Below are positions 22,850 through 33,282 of a stretch of DNA of 64,000 bases, piece after piece; within the stretch, counting starts at the first letter, position 1; each line of letters begins with the position of its first letter. The position numbers and the translations under genes were made by a program. Below the pieces are notes generated by a model, which saw only the letters and a list, made by a program, of their open reading frames with translations, was not told the origin of the DNA and ran no database searches. The stretch lies in NCBI GenBank assembly GCA_035079385.1, contig JAVHKY010000004.1, forward strand, positions 19,003,001 to 19,067,000, in the 5' to 3' direction. The DNA comes from Aspidiotus rigidus (Eukaryota > Arthropoda > Insecta > Hemiptera > Diaspididae).

Positions 22850-23200
22850 TTGTAGAGAATTATTGTATTGTTCCAAAGAGAAGCAATATTTTGAAAGTAT
22901 TGATGTACCAGGAGATGGGAGTTGTTTATTTCATTCGTTTTCGTTCTGTTTATTTGGTAACTTGTCATATTCACAACATTTGCGCCAGCAGTGCTGTGAA
23001 TATATGCATAATAATCAAGAGCAGTTGTCGCACTATTTTGGTCTCAATATAGAGGAATTAAATTAGAGAATAAGGCGATTAACTGATCCGCAGGAATATG
23101 CTGATCATACTGAAATATGTGTTTTGTCGATAAGTCATAATATAGAGGTGTGGGGTTACCAAGAAACTTCATGTGGAATTATAAAATGAGTTTTTCGTGA
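22850..23200 (+). pseudogene. OTU cysteine-protease domain of the Helitron
   Basis: Reads FESIDVPGDGSCLFHSFSF, which holds the OTU catalytic Asp and Cys (DGSC), and about 110 codons later GNHYMPLFE around 23240, which holds the catalytic His (the NHY signature). A stop at 23064 and a frame change lie between them. OTU domains occur in many animal Helitrons. The enzyme is probably not functional here. Confidence 0.75.
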
Positions 23201-23282
23201 AAATGAGGTAATGAAGCCATATTGAAATTGCTCTATATAAATGGTAATCATTATATGCCGTTATTTGAAAATGATGAACATG

Positions 23283-23645
23283 AATAGACTGAGTTTTTTG
23301 TGATAACAAAATATCGATTACAGTGTGATTACAGTAGCAAAAGTACCCGAAATATTTCCAATCGCAAATTTGTTCCCCATAAGAAAACATGGGAAGCAAA
23401 CCGATCATATGGTATTAATTAAAATTGAGAAAGAATTGAGGGGTTAAAAGTTCAATTTTGGAAACTGATTACATCACACATTATAAAAGTAAACTTATTT
23501 GCCCTCAATCTTTTTTAATTTTTGTTTAATTTCATACTGATCTTTGCTCCCCGTGTATTTCTTATGGGAGAAAAATTGCGCTTGGAAATATCAAAGGTAT
23601 TTATCGATATTTTGTTATCACAAAAAACTCAGTCCATTGAGTTGT
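23283..23645. repeat. Inverted duplication inside the Helitron relic
   Basis: About 100 bp at 23288-23402 recurs inverted at 23540-23641 (shared core GAGTTTTTTGTGATAACAAA). The left copy carries a 27-bp insertion. The left copy is in coding sense (NISNRKFVPHKKTWEANRS), so the right copy is a rearranged duplicate. Confidence 0.7.
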
Positions 23646-23730
23646 AATAGTTCTTTACAGTCACCAACGGATCAGATGAATATCGATATTAGTCGTTCAT
23701 CATTAGTGCATTTAGATCACTCTTACCTTA

Positions 23731-24325
23731 TACTCTGTTCACATCACAGTATAAGATGAAGAGGTAGTGACACAAATGTATTCTGACTGTGGTAAACGCT
23801 GTCCGTGATTTTGTAGTAGTTCTGAACATTCCGAGCGCAGCGCTCGTGATGAAAGTGATGGATAATGTACAGAGTCTTATGGGAACGCCGCTACTTTCAA
23901 AAATTTATTGCAGGATCAGGAATCAGCCGATGCATTTCATATTTGGCATAAAAATACCATTTAATCTACTCTATAAAATTTTGAAAGAATCACCCTTCTA
24001 AGTATAAATTCTTGGATTTTTTATAATCCTTGGAAATTTCATCAATACTAGGGTACCAAAGGTAACGGCTCGGCGCAGGTGGGGTGTAGAAGGAACAGGG
24101 AAACAGCCCGAGTGTTTGCTGCAAACCTAGCGGAAGTTTGTACGTACAACTTCAAAACTGCGGACACGATTTTAGCGTTGTGTCATTACCTCTTCATCTT
24201 ATACTGTGGTTCACATTAAGGAAAGATAGAAATATGACCTTGAGAACGGAACGGGAGATTAAAATTACCTGGAGCGTTCCGTTCTCGAGGTCATATTTCT
24301 ATCCTTCCTTAATGTGAACAGCGTA
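23731..24325. mobile_element. TA-flanked foldback element, copy 1, split by hAT MITE copy 2
   Basis: A near-palindromic element of about 123 bp with ends TACTCTGTTCACATTAAGG / CCTTAATGTGAACAGCGTA, flanked by TA on both sides (23729-23730 and 24326-24327). The hAT MITE at 23745-24208 was inserted 14 bp inside its left end, duplicating GTTCACAT. Other copies: 29632-29758 and 41917-42039. TA duplication and palindromy suggest a Tc1/mariner-derived MITE. Confidence 0.82.
23745..24208 (+). mobile_element. hAT-like MITE, copy 2
   Basis: 464 bp with TIRs CACAGTATAAGATGAAGAGG, flanked by the 8-bp duplication GTTCACAT (23737-23744 and 24209-24216). It lies within foldback element copy 1, itself in the Helitron relic. 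Confidence 0.92.
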
Positions 24326-24383
24326 TACCGCAGTGATCAGTTTGGGTCACGTTCAGAGTTGTTACAACATTTGGTACCGTTAA

Positions 24384-24826
24384 ATGTATATTTTTTCCCA
24401 ATGTTTCGAGAAGGAGTCTTCGGTACCTTTATCAGAACCACCGAATGATCATATGGATATCGATGAGATCGTTAATTCGTTATTAGTAACTTTAGATCAT
24501 CCTTATGTTATGAGTGATCGTTTTGGATCAACTGCAGAACTGTCTCCAAATTTGGTCCATACAGATCTGTGTAACGTCACGCAAACGATTCTCTAACATC
24601 GGAATAGGGTGATGGAGGAAATCCTGTACCTTATTATTTAGGTCCCATGAATAATGAATGTACTTATTGTCATGCGTTGTATTTCAACAGTGAAAGAACT
24701 GGTCACCAAAAAATATTTACCAAATGTTGTATGGGGGGCAAATACATATTCGATTTCAATTTCAATGTACCTAAGTTGATAAAAGAGTTATTATGTAATG
24801 ACCATTGTTGTAGCAATAATTTCATT
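24384..24826 (+). pseudogene. Helitron polyprotein fragment (Cys-rich region)
   Basis: Two adjoining frames. The second starts MNNECTYCHALYFNSERTGH and continues with FTKCCMGGK, the Cys-rich block conserved upstream of the Helitron helicase-like N-terminal region. It is cut at 24827 by a MITE, and coding homology resumes after 25216. Confidence 0.75.
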
Positions 24827-25208
24827 CAGGGCTTGCACAATAACAGTTATTTTTCGGTTAACTTTTATAACCAAAATGAAAATATCAATTTTGACCGATT
24901 GACCGTTAACCGTTATAATTGACGATCGATCTTGACCGATTGACCGTTAACCGTTAATTTTTCGGTTATAACTGTTATTTGACCGAAAATTCTAGGTCTT
25001 CTAACAACGTTAACCAAAAATTTTAGGACTTTGACCGAAATATTTTTCAACATTTAACAGTTATTGGTCAAAATACAGCTTGACCGATAACCGATAACCG
25101 AAAAAATTGGGAGGATCATTTTGACCGATAACCGATAACCGAAAAAATTTGTGAGGTCATTTGACCGATAACCGTTAACCGTTAAAAAAATTTCGGTCGC
25201 AAGCCCTG
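24827..25208. mobile_element. hAT-type MITE with internal GACCGATAACCG repeats
   Basis: 382 bp with TIRs CAGGGCTTGC / GCAAGCCCTG and the 8-bp duplication ATTTCATT (24819-24826 and 25209-25216). CAGGG ends plus an 8-bp duplication are classic hAT. The interior is almost entirely repeats of TTGACCGATAACCGTTAACC in both orientations. Confidence 0.92.
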
Positions 25209-25333
25209 ATTTCATTGAAAATATCCGACAGTATAGGTAATTCAAGTTTGGCATTTGCATCATTTGGTGCGAGTGTAGCAGCTGGTCATGTTCCTGGTGG
25301 TGCTTATTGCTTTAAAGTTCAAGGGGTTATTCA
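25209..25333 (+). pseudogene. Helitron polyprotein fragment (LAFASFGAS block)
   Basis: Reads FIENIRQY, then after a one-base shift NSSLAFASFGASVAAGHVPG, matching the conserved Helitron segment IRxYNxxLAFASxG. It is bounded by target duplications of the MITEs on both sides. Confidence 0.75.
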
Positions 25334-25718
25334 CAGAGATGATAAGCCGAAGCCATTGATCGGCTTAGTAGCAGCAGCAGCCGAGTTTTGATCGGCTTTT
25401 TCAGGTAGCCAATAGCTAGCCAATGAAATTATGAAAAGGCGATGAAAAAGTTTTAGCCAATCCTGAGAGAAATTTTCAAAAAATTCATATGAAAGAAAAA
25501 AAACTAAAAAATTAAAGCAGAGATGATAAGCCGAAGCCGTTGATCGGCTTAGTAGCAGCAGCAGCCGAGTTTTGATCGGATTTTTCAGGTAGCCAATAGC
25601 TAGCCAATGAAATTATGAAAAGCCGATGAAAAAGTTTTAGCCAATCCTGAGACAAATTTTCAAAAGTTGGAAGCTAATAGTCAATCACTAGCCAATCACG
25701 AATGGCTTATCATCTCTG
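25334..25718. mobile_element. hAT-type MITE with internal tandem duplication
   Basis: 385 bp with 15-bp TIRs CAGAGATGATAAGCC / GGCTTATCATCTCTG and the 8-bp duplication GTTATTCA (25326-25333 and 25719-25726). The interior is two tandem copies of a unit of about 180 bp (starting 25335 and 25518), each with a full left end AGAGATGATAAGCCGAAGCC. Confidence 0.92.
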
Positions 25719-26625
25719 GTTATTCATCATTGCGCGGGAAGAGGAACATAACTCGACGGAAATATTCGCAATTGTATTTTATTGATTCAGAATTAGCTAA
25801 TGAATGTAGGAAAACAAGATATTCTCGATGTTTACCGGAATTATTTACTGAATTAGATACATTATTAAGAGAAGAAAATATTTATGCTACAACACTTCTG
25901 AATCTCCGTGAAGTTGAAGAACGTGAAATGAGACGATGTTATAATAATGCTGTCATTTCTATCGATTACAGTGTGTGGTTATTAAAAAAACCTGCCGGTA
26001 ATAGTATTGATAGTAAGCATTACAGTTTACCAACTTGTAATGAAATAGCTGCTGTATTTTCATCCAGTGACGGATGTCCTCCTCATTTAAGGGATATAGA
26101 GATTCATAGCAAGAGTGGAAAATTGATACAGATATCAGCATGTTCTCAGCACACCAATCCTATGGTTTATCCCATTTTATATCCATATGGGGGTGGAGGC
26201 TGGCATCTAGGATTTAAAACACGTAGTGGTGAGATGGTATCCTTGAGTCATTATTATGCTTTTCTGTTGAGTGTTTGTCCGACGTTTGTAACATTCGTTC
26301 ATGCTAGGAAATTGAGTCAACAATTTATCGTTGACGCCTACTGTCAAAGTGAATCTCTATGTTTACAATATATTCCAACTCATCAAAAAGATCTGAGGGT
26401 TGAGCAATATCGTGGTTTATACGATTATATTAAAGGTAAATCTCAAGGAGAAAACTACCAAATTGGTACCCTATAACAATAATATTGCCTTCTACCTTTG
26501 AAGACAGTCCCAGAAACATGGCTCAAAATTATCAAGATGCCATGACTTTGGTATCGAGATTTGGAAAACCTGATTTATTTATTACATGTACGTGCAATGG
26601 GAAATGGCGTGAAATATCTGAGAAT
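25719..26625 (+). pseudogene. Helitron helicase-like N-terminal region
   Basis: The open frame after the MITE reads GYSSLRGKRNITRRKYSQLY and on through HYSLPTCNEIAAVF, NPMVYPILYPYGGGGWH and LSQQFIVDAYCQSES, all signature blocks of the Helitron N domain. The apparent ORF start at 25667 lies inside the MITE and is not the original start. A frameshift near 26470 leads to MAQNYQDAMTLVSRFGKPD and LFITCTCNGKWREIS, the next conserved block, which is cut by the MITE at 26626. Confidence 0.85.
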
Positions 26626-27083
26626 CACGGTATAAGATGAAGAGGTAATGACACAACGCTAAAATCGTGTCCGCAGTTTTGAAGTTGTACAAACTTCCGC
26701 TAGGTTTGCAGCGAACACTCGGGCTGTTTCCCTGTTCCTTCTACACCCCACCTGCGCCGAGACGTTACCGTTGGTACCCTAGTATTGATGAAATTTCCAA
26801 GGATTATAAAAAATCCAAGAATTTACTTAGAAGGGTGATTCTTTCAAAATTTTATAGAGTAGATTAAATGGTATTTTTATGCCAAATATGAAATGCATCG
26901 GCTGATTCCTGATCCTGCAATAAATTTTTGAAAGTAGCGGCGTTCCCATAAGACTCTGTACATTACCCATCACTTTCATCACGAGCGCTGCGCTCGGGAT
27001 GTTCAGAACTACTTCAAAATCACGGACAGCGTTTACCACAGTCAGAATACGTTCGTGTCACTACCTCTTCATCTTATACCGTG
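26626..27083 (-). mobile_element. hAT-like MITE, copy 3 (inverted)
   Basis: 458 bp with TIR CACGGTATAAGATGAAGAGG and the 8-bp duplication CTGAGAAT (26618-26625 and 27084-27091). It interrupts the Helitron coding sequence exactly: after the right duplication the reading continues with ENLDWCKNPIERAELVSRVF, the expected Helitron motif. Confidence 0.95.
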
Positions 27084-27193
27084 CTGAGAATTTAGATTGG
27101 TGTAAAAATCCAATTGAGCGCGCTGAGTTGGTCAGCAGAGTATTTAATGCAAAACTATCCTCGTTAATGAAAGAATAACCGATAGAGTCCTTG

Positions 27194-27630
27194 ACGAACG
27201 TATTCTGACTGTGGTAAACGCTGTCCGTGATTTTGTAGTAGTTCTGAACATTCCGAGCGCAGCGCTCGTGATGAAAGTGATGGGTAATGTACAGAGTCTT
27301 ATGGGAACGCCGCTACTTTCGAAAATTTATTGCAGGATCAGGAATCAGCCGATGCATTTCATATTTGGCATAAAAATACCATTTAATCTACTCTATAAAA
27401 TTTTGAAAGAATCACCCTTCTAAGTATAAATTCTTGGATTTTTTATAATCCTTGGAAATTTCATCAATACTTGGGTACCAAGGGTAACGGCTCGGCGCAG
27501 GTGGGGTGTAGAAGGAACAGGGAAACAGCCCGAGTGTTTGCTGCAAACCTAGCGGAAGTTTGTACGTACAACTTCAAAACTGCGGACAGGATTTTAGCGT
27601 TGTGTCATTACCTCTTCATCTTATACTGTG
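27194..27630 (+). mobile_element. hAT-like MITE, copy 4 (left end truncated)
   Basis: 437 bp, same family and orientation as copies 1 and 2. The left 29 bp including the TIR are missing; the right TIR (CATCTTATACTGTG) is intact. No target duplication, so it was truncated or rearranged after insertion. Its left edge lies a few bases past the end of Helitron homology. Confidence 0.85.
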
Positions 27631-28505
27631 GTATTGTTATTCATTCCATGCAAGTTTTCGGCTAGAGTATCTTTTACTTTGTTTTTTTGTTATTTGTTTT
27701 TAATCATTAGTTTCTATATTCAATCTATTTCTTGGTAGTTTCACCATTCAGTTTGTTTCGGTATTTCACTTGAAAAAAATAATGTCGTGTTTTTCGTTTT
27801 GGTTTTTGTTCTGTGCGACATTACTACCATGCATTGACTTACTACTGAGGCGCGCCGTAGGCGCGCCGTCATTGCTAGTGTCAAATAAAATTAAACAAAA
27901 AGTCCATGGCATGATGATGATAAGTTGATAACTCACTAAGATGAGGTGGACAAACAGTGGTGCCACATGTCATACGACGTCTTTGTTTTCATTTTTCTCA
28001 CTCTTCTGTCGAGGCATTGTTTCGACACTCTATTTCTATCAGAATTGTGACATTGGGATGTTAACCTATATTTGGCAGCGCTAGAATCGCCTTCCTCTCT
28101 CGCCGCACTCGCTTGAATTTCTGGGTGACGATTTTACGTTCAATGTATTTGGCCATAAGAATCGTGATTTTCAATTAGTCGTAGATGACTCAATACTTCA
28201 TTAATAGAATTGCTTCTTTCAGTTATCGATTCTCTTGAAGTATTTAAACGATTTATAGGATATAATTTTTCGACAATACGAATTGTAATCATTTAAATCG
28301 TATTTGAAAATTGCAAATTCCGCATCGTGAAGCATGGTACGTTAAAATTATCCCCCACATGTTCAAACACGGCTACCAACTTACGTAACTTAGGTTAACA
28401 TCCCAATTACGATGTGATGTCAAAATGAAATTCAATTCGTGTTATCATTTTTTCAGATTCTTTTTTCTGGTCTACGTGTACGTGATCCTAATGGCTTTTT
28501 CTGCT
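27631..28505. other. Non-coding, nothing recognised
   Basis: AT-rich, no supportable ORF. A short GC-rich hairpin-like GGCGCGCCGTAGGCGCGCC lies at about 27850. Confidence 0.4.
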
Positions 28506-28508
28506 AGG

Positions 28509-29560
28509 GAATGATTTAAAAGTCGATCATAGATCGCGAATGCGGTATCCCGGCTTTGTAGTCCGCAATTTAATTTTGAATTTTAATTTACCTATACTTT
28601 TAGATTCTAAGTATTTCTTTGAAGTTGACTACAAAGGTAGTATAATAATTACATCGTTGGGTTTTGAGCAGACAAATGAAGTTGGTGGTGGTATTAATTA
28701 ATCAAGGATTTCAATTCTAGGTAATGCTACGATTTGTGTTACTTATTATTCCTATCTCATGACGAAAATATCAGCGTTATTTGTACTCAACAGTGGTTCC
28801 TTCAGGTTATTGAATAAATACCAATGAAACGAGATTTTTTATAATGCGATGGGAAACCGAAATGAATAATTGCGAATATAAACATAGGGAACAGAATGAT
28901 TTAAAAGTCGATCATAGATCGCGAATGCGGTATCCCGGCTTTGTAGTCCGCAATTCAATTTTGTATTTTAATTTACCTATAACTTACTTTTAATTCTAAG
29001 TACTTTGCATTTGACTACAAAGGTAGTATAATAATTACATCGTTGGGTTTTGAGCAGACAAATGAAGTTTGTGGTAGTATTAATTAATCAAGGATTTCAA
29101 TTCTATGTAATGTTATGATTTGTATTGCTTATTATTCTTATCTCATGACGAAAATGACAGTTGTTGGAAGGGTGTAATATCAGAGTTATTTGTACTCAAC
29201 AGTGGTTCCTTCAGGTTATTGCTTATTAATTGTTGAGTGTTAGCTTTTACAAATAGAATCGAAAAGATGTGATGTGAATTCTTGAAAAGGTGGTTCTCAC
29301 AATGGATGAAATTGAATACAAATGAAAGGGAATGTCTTACAACGCGATAGGAATATGAAATGAATACATGATTACAAATAAAAAAGTAGGAAATAGGATG
29401 ATCAAAAATTGATTGTGATGCGATATCCTAGCTTTGTAATCCTCACTTCAATTTTAATTTGTACTTGGTCCTACTTTCTAGTTGGGTTTTAGCGCAGAGA
29501 GAGAATCAAATTAACACTAAAGACTGAATGATTGCTTAAAATAGGTAATAGCCAAAGACA
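28509..29560 (+). repeat. Tandem repeat, about 2.7 units of 384-500 bp
   Basis: Units start at 28510 and 28894 with GAATGATTTAAAAGTCGATC and are closely similar over about 330 bp. A more diverged third unit starts near 29396 (CGATATCCTAGCTTTGTAAT). Unit 2 has an additional segment around 29215-29390. No coding potential. Confidence 0.8.
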
Positions 29561-29631
29561 TCTGAGATCTGTGCACAAACCTCTTCCAGCTTGTTCTACA
29601 AGTTTCTTTTTGATACATAATACCTACCATA

Positions 29632-29758
29632 TACTCCGTTCACGTTAAGAAAGGATAGGAATACGTACCTTGAGAACGGAACGCTCCAGGTGTAATTTTA
29701 ATCAACCGTTCCATTCTCGAGGTACATACTTCTATCCTTTCTTAGTGTGAATAGAGTA
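29632..29758. mobile_element. TA-flanked foldback element, copy 2
   Basis: 127 bp, palindromic, ends TACTCCGTTCACGTTAAG / CTTAGTGTGAATAGAGTA, flanked by TA. More diverged than copies 1 and 3. Confidence 0.82.
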
Positions 29759-29889
29759 TAATACATTTTTGTAATAATGATCAAATTCACGCCGACCCTA
29801 GTACTACGTAGCTCGCTACGTAGCTTGTATTATTATTCAGATTCAACACCTCGTAATATATTCTATCGTACTCAACTACACATCTACAC

Positions 29890-30295
29890 CACGGCCTACT
29901 TTATTATAAGGCCGGAATGTAGCGAAGTCACAACGTCGCACTCTAAAATCAGTGGATACAGGTTTACATGGACGCTTATGGGAAAAAACGAAAAAATTCA
30001 AGTATTTTGATTCGCACGCTAATAAAACGCGGTTTTCGGAAAAAACGAAGAGAATATAACTTAAAGAGCAAACGATTTTCTGTTTTTTAAGCCCAATTTT
30101 AGTAAAATTGGTGCAGTACAAGTGCAGTTATCATCGTTTGAAAATTAAAAATCAGATAGGAGACGAAGTGCGGTACACGTACACCGTGGTTACACCGCAC
30201 CGATGAACATGAACCGCCCCGAAACATCACTGATAAGAATCCACTGCGCGCTGTTGTCATTTTCTGGATTCCGGCCTTATATAAAGTAGGCCGTG
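29890..30295 (+). mobile_element. MITE with CACGGCCTACTTTATATAAG ends, copy A
   Basis: 406 bp with TIRs of about 28 bp (CACGGCCTACTTTAT...) and a 7-bp target duplication TCTACAC (29883-29889 and 30296-30302). Nearly identical to copy B, 152 bp away in opposite orientation. A 7-bp duplication is unusual: it would fit Dada- or P-like families, or a degenerate hAT. Confidence 0.92.
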
Positions 30296-30447
30296 TCTAC
30301 ACCCGTATAGCAACAACAACAAGACATTTATAAGTACGAAGTTAGTAAGGCTAGCAGTCAGACGACGAGAACGATAGTTCCGAGCAACACCGGTAGGTAG
30401 CACCACGTGGTCCACATCGTCGATTTTCCAACGATTATGGGTTTAGT

Positions 30448-30852
30448 CACGGCCTACTTTATATAAGGCCGGAATGCAGAAAATGACAACAGCGCGCAGT
30501 GGATTCTTATCAGTGATGTTTCGGGGCGGTTCATGTTCATCGGTGCGGTGTAACCACGGTGTACGTGTACCGCACTTCGTCTCCTATCTGATTTTTAATT
30601 TTCAAACGATGATAACTGCACTTGTACTGCACCAATTTTACTAAAATTGGGCTTAAAAAACAGAAAATCGTTTGCTCTTTAAGTTATATTCTCTTCGTTT
30701 TTTCCGAAAACCGCGTTTTACTAGCGTGCGAATCAAAATACTTGAATTTTTTTGTTTTTTCCCATAAGCGTCCATGTAAACCTGTATCCACTGATTTTAG
30801 AGTGCGACGTTGTGACTTCGCTACATTCCGGCCTTATATAAAGTAGGCCGTG
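30448..30852 (-). mobile_element. MITE with CACGGCCTACTTTATATAAG ends, copy B (inverted)
   Basis: 405 bp, inverted relative to copy A, with its own 7-bp duplication GTTTAGT (30441-30447 and 30853-30859). The two independent duplications show two separate insertions rather than one inverted-repeat element. Confidence 0.92.
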
Positions 30853-31164
30853 GTTTAGTTTTAGATATTATGGATGACGTTGACTCGGAAAACCTGCGGG
30901 GAAGTGTGTGTTAGGCATACCAGGTCTCACAAGTCACGTCTACTATAGGTAGCGCTAATGTGCAGCACGCCTAGCACCCTACCTAATTATATTAATTATC
31001 AATTAATCCTTTGTTCTGGGACCATGCGATGTATGAATGATGTAATCTGATATACCTATACCTTTGTTATATACATTCGTACCAGCCTCGTGTCTCTTGT
31101 CTCTCTTTTTTACATCTTATTCTAACACGTTTGACCGTATGATCGTGTGCTCGCATTTTCTGTA

Positions 31165-31415
31165 GAAGCCATGAACGTAAAATTTGCAACTGCACAACCG
31201 TGGGCCGACTTTTACATTGCTCTTATGGGGAGAAACTCTTTGAGCGTCTGTTTCTTAAGAAAATATTAAGTTTTTGAAAAAATCGAAAAGAATAAAAGTT
31301 GTAGCTTGTGAAATTTCCTTTAAATAAGGGTCAACTCGATTTTTTCATGAGAGAGGTATTTTACATGTAAATGCGTGGGCCGAATGCGGTGTTGCCTTTC
31401 TACGTTCATGGCTTC
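31165..31415. mobile_element. Foldback MITE with TA flanks
   Basis: 251 bp with imperfect inverted ends about 55 bp long beginning GAAGCCATGAACGTA, flanked by TA (31163-31164 and 31416-31417). Probably a Tc1/mariner-type MITE; single copy in the window. Confidence 0.75.
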
Positions 31416-31899
31416 TAACTATAGGAGGCTTTGTCTGTATTAATTATAGTTGAACGTTTTGTACAAATAAATGATCGTATACGTTTACAAATCTTTTCGT
31501 TCTAAATTAAACGATGATCAGTGCCTGACAGAATACATCTCGAAATCTGTAAAGCCCAATTTTTAGCCATATTTGACCGTTTACTACATACACCATGACA
31601 GTGCTACCACATTGCCGATCGAATTTCCGTGCATCTACCATTAAAATAGTATACGCGACAGGATTGGTAAGTAACCGCACCTGTCGCGTAATCTACTATT
31701 ACTGGGTACCTACCTTGGTGAAAATGATGCACAGGAGATTTCCCTAAAAAATGCCTGAAATACGAGTAAAATAACCACTTTGTTTTTGTCTGAACGTTTC
31801 CTGAACGATTATGTGCTCTAGAAAAATGATGAAAAATAATTGAAGGATTTCTGGTTGGATTGGGTTGTAAAAAGATGAGAAGTAGTAGTAATGGGGTCT

Positions 31900-32815
31900 T
31901 GGGGTCAAGACCCGTCATTACTACTTTAACCCCTTCTACCTATTTACGTGCCATCTCCACCCTGGACCCTATCAGCCAACCGACCATCCGTTTAAATCTC
32001 ACAGAAATCCCCAAATCTAACAGTACCTTCACCACCCACGAGGAGAATATCCTGATCACACTCTCTGTCTCATTAATGGCTCAAAAACTAAGAACAATAC
32101 GGTCATGGATTCATTGTCTTTCATCGCATCAGTAATACAGCCTTCATATCTACTGACGAACTGATGACAATATTCTCGTGTCCTTCCCACCTCTCTCAAC
32201 TCCCTCCTTGTGACAAATTTCTCCTCCTCACGGACTCACTTTCCTCACCGCACTCTCTTACTGACCACTATACTACAAATCCTCTCATACAAAGAATCCT
32301 TCCACGTTCCAAACTCTAACCTCATTTGGATATCTGGCCACATTGACCTACCCGAACATGACGTGGTAAACCAGGCAGCTAAACTAGCCACCTGATCCTT
32401 CGATATTATCACTGATCATACTCCTCTCTTTGTCACTGACTATAAAAATCATTACCGCTCACTCATTTTAAATTCTTGGGCCGAACTCTGGAAAACTCAT
32501 CCTTCAAACAAACTCTTCCGAATTAAAAAAGACTCCCACCCCCTGGTCAACCTCTTTTGGAAATTCTAAACGTGAAGACACTAATAAAGCATACTCGAAC
32601 CACACACACGCACATCTCGCACGAACCCAATCACTTCTCCTTATGCTTTGTACTCCAAAATCTCCGCTCTTCATTGAATGTCCCTTCTCCCCTCTCCCAA
32701 GCTCTCGAAAACAACACAGACACCATCTCCCTCACACTTCAATACCTTCGTCTTACCCACTTAATTTCATATATTTAATCCTTCGTCTTCCTCTACTTTA
32801 AACATTCTGAATCTA
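31900..32815 (+). pseudogene. LINE 3' fragment with RNase H domain
   Basis: Plus-strand reading in shifting frames ends with an RNase H block, LIWISGHIDLPEHDVVNQAA, the counterpart of the W-I-P-x-H-V-G-I...N-E-x-A-D-x-A motif of I/Jockey-type LINEs. It is followed by a degenerate C-terminal region (NHYRSLILNSWAELWKTHPS). Many stops; dead. Composition (C-rich coding strand) differs sharply from the surroundings. Confidence 0.65.
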
Positions 32816-33236
32816 TTTTCGTGCATCTAAATCAGCTGCTTACTCATTTACCATATCATTTCAAAAATATAATTTTTTTTTCTATAATCCTTTCTGTAAT
32901 ACAGTCAAATTATGTCGTTACTTGATTTCATAAAAAATTCCTTTTAGTATACGATTTATACCTATGTCAATATTGTGAGTACATTCCCCAACGTAGGATT
33001 TAGAGTTTTCAAAAAAATTAGCATCTACCAATATTATGGGCAGATTTTAAAGGTGCTCATACTCCATGGTTATTTACTAAATTGAAATTTATCACATGAA
33101 AAATGAAAGATGAGTGATTCATCGAGATATACCCCCCATAGATTGGTTTTGGTGTTGTTAAAGTCAATCTTTGAAGTTGAATGTATCCAAAAGTGCATAT
33201 TATGTCGATACTGTAGAACTAATACCTTGTAAACCA

Positions 33237-33282
<46 letters not shown>

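Larger units (their letters stand above)
22840..27183 (+). mobile_element. Helitron relic with OTU domain, broken by nested insertions
   Basis: Plus-strand pieces, in order, resemble an insect Helitron polyprotein: an OTU-type protease, the Cys-rich CTYCHALYF region, the LAFASFGASV block, and the Helitron helicase-like N-terminal region ending in the GKPDLFITCTCNGKWREIS motif. The pieces are separated by frameshifts and by three MITEs, each with its own 8-bp target duplication. The Rep HUH motif and helicase are not seen, so the 3' half is lost. Helitron termini (TC...CTRR with hairpin) were not identified. Confidence 0.8.

Noticed and set aside
23789..24001. A 70-residue ORF (MVNAVRDFVVVLNIPSAAL...) repeated in three hAT MITE copies
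   Set aside because: It is conserved because the MITE copies are young; copy 1 has a frame-breaking deletion, and it resembles no protein.
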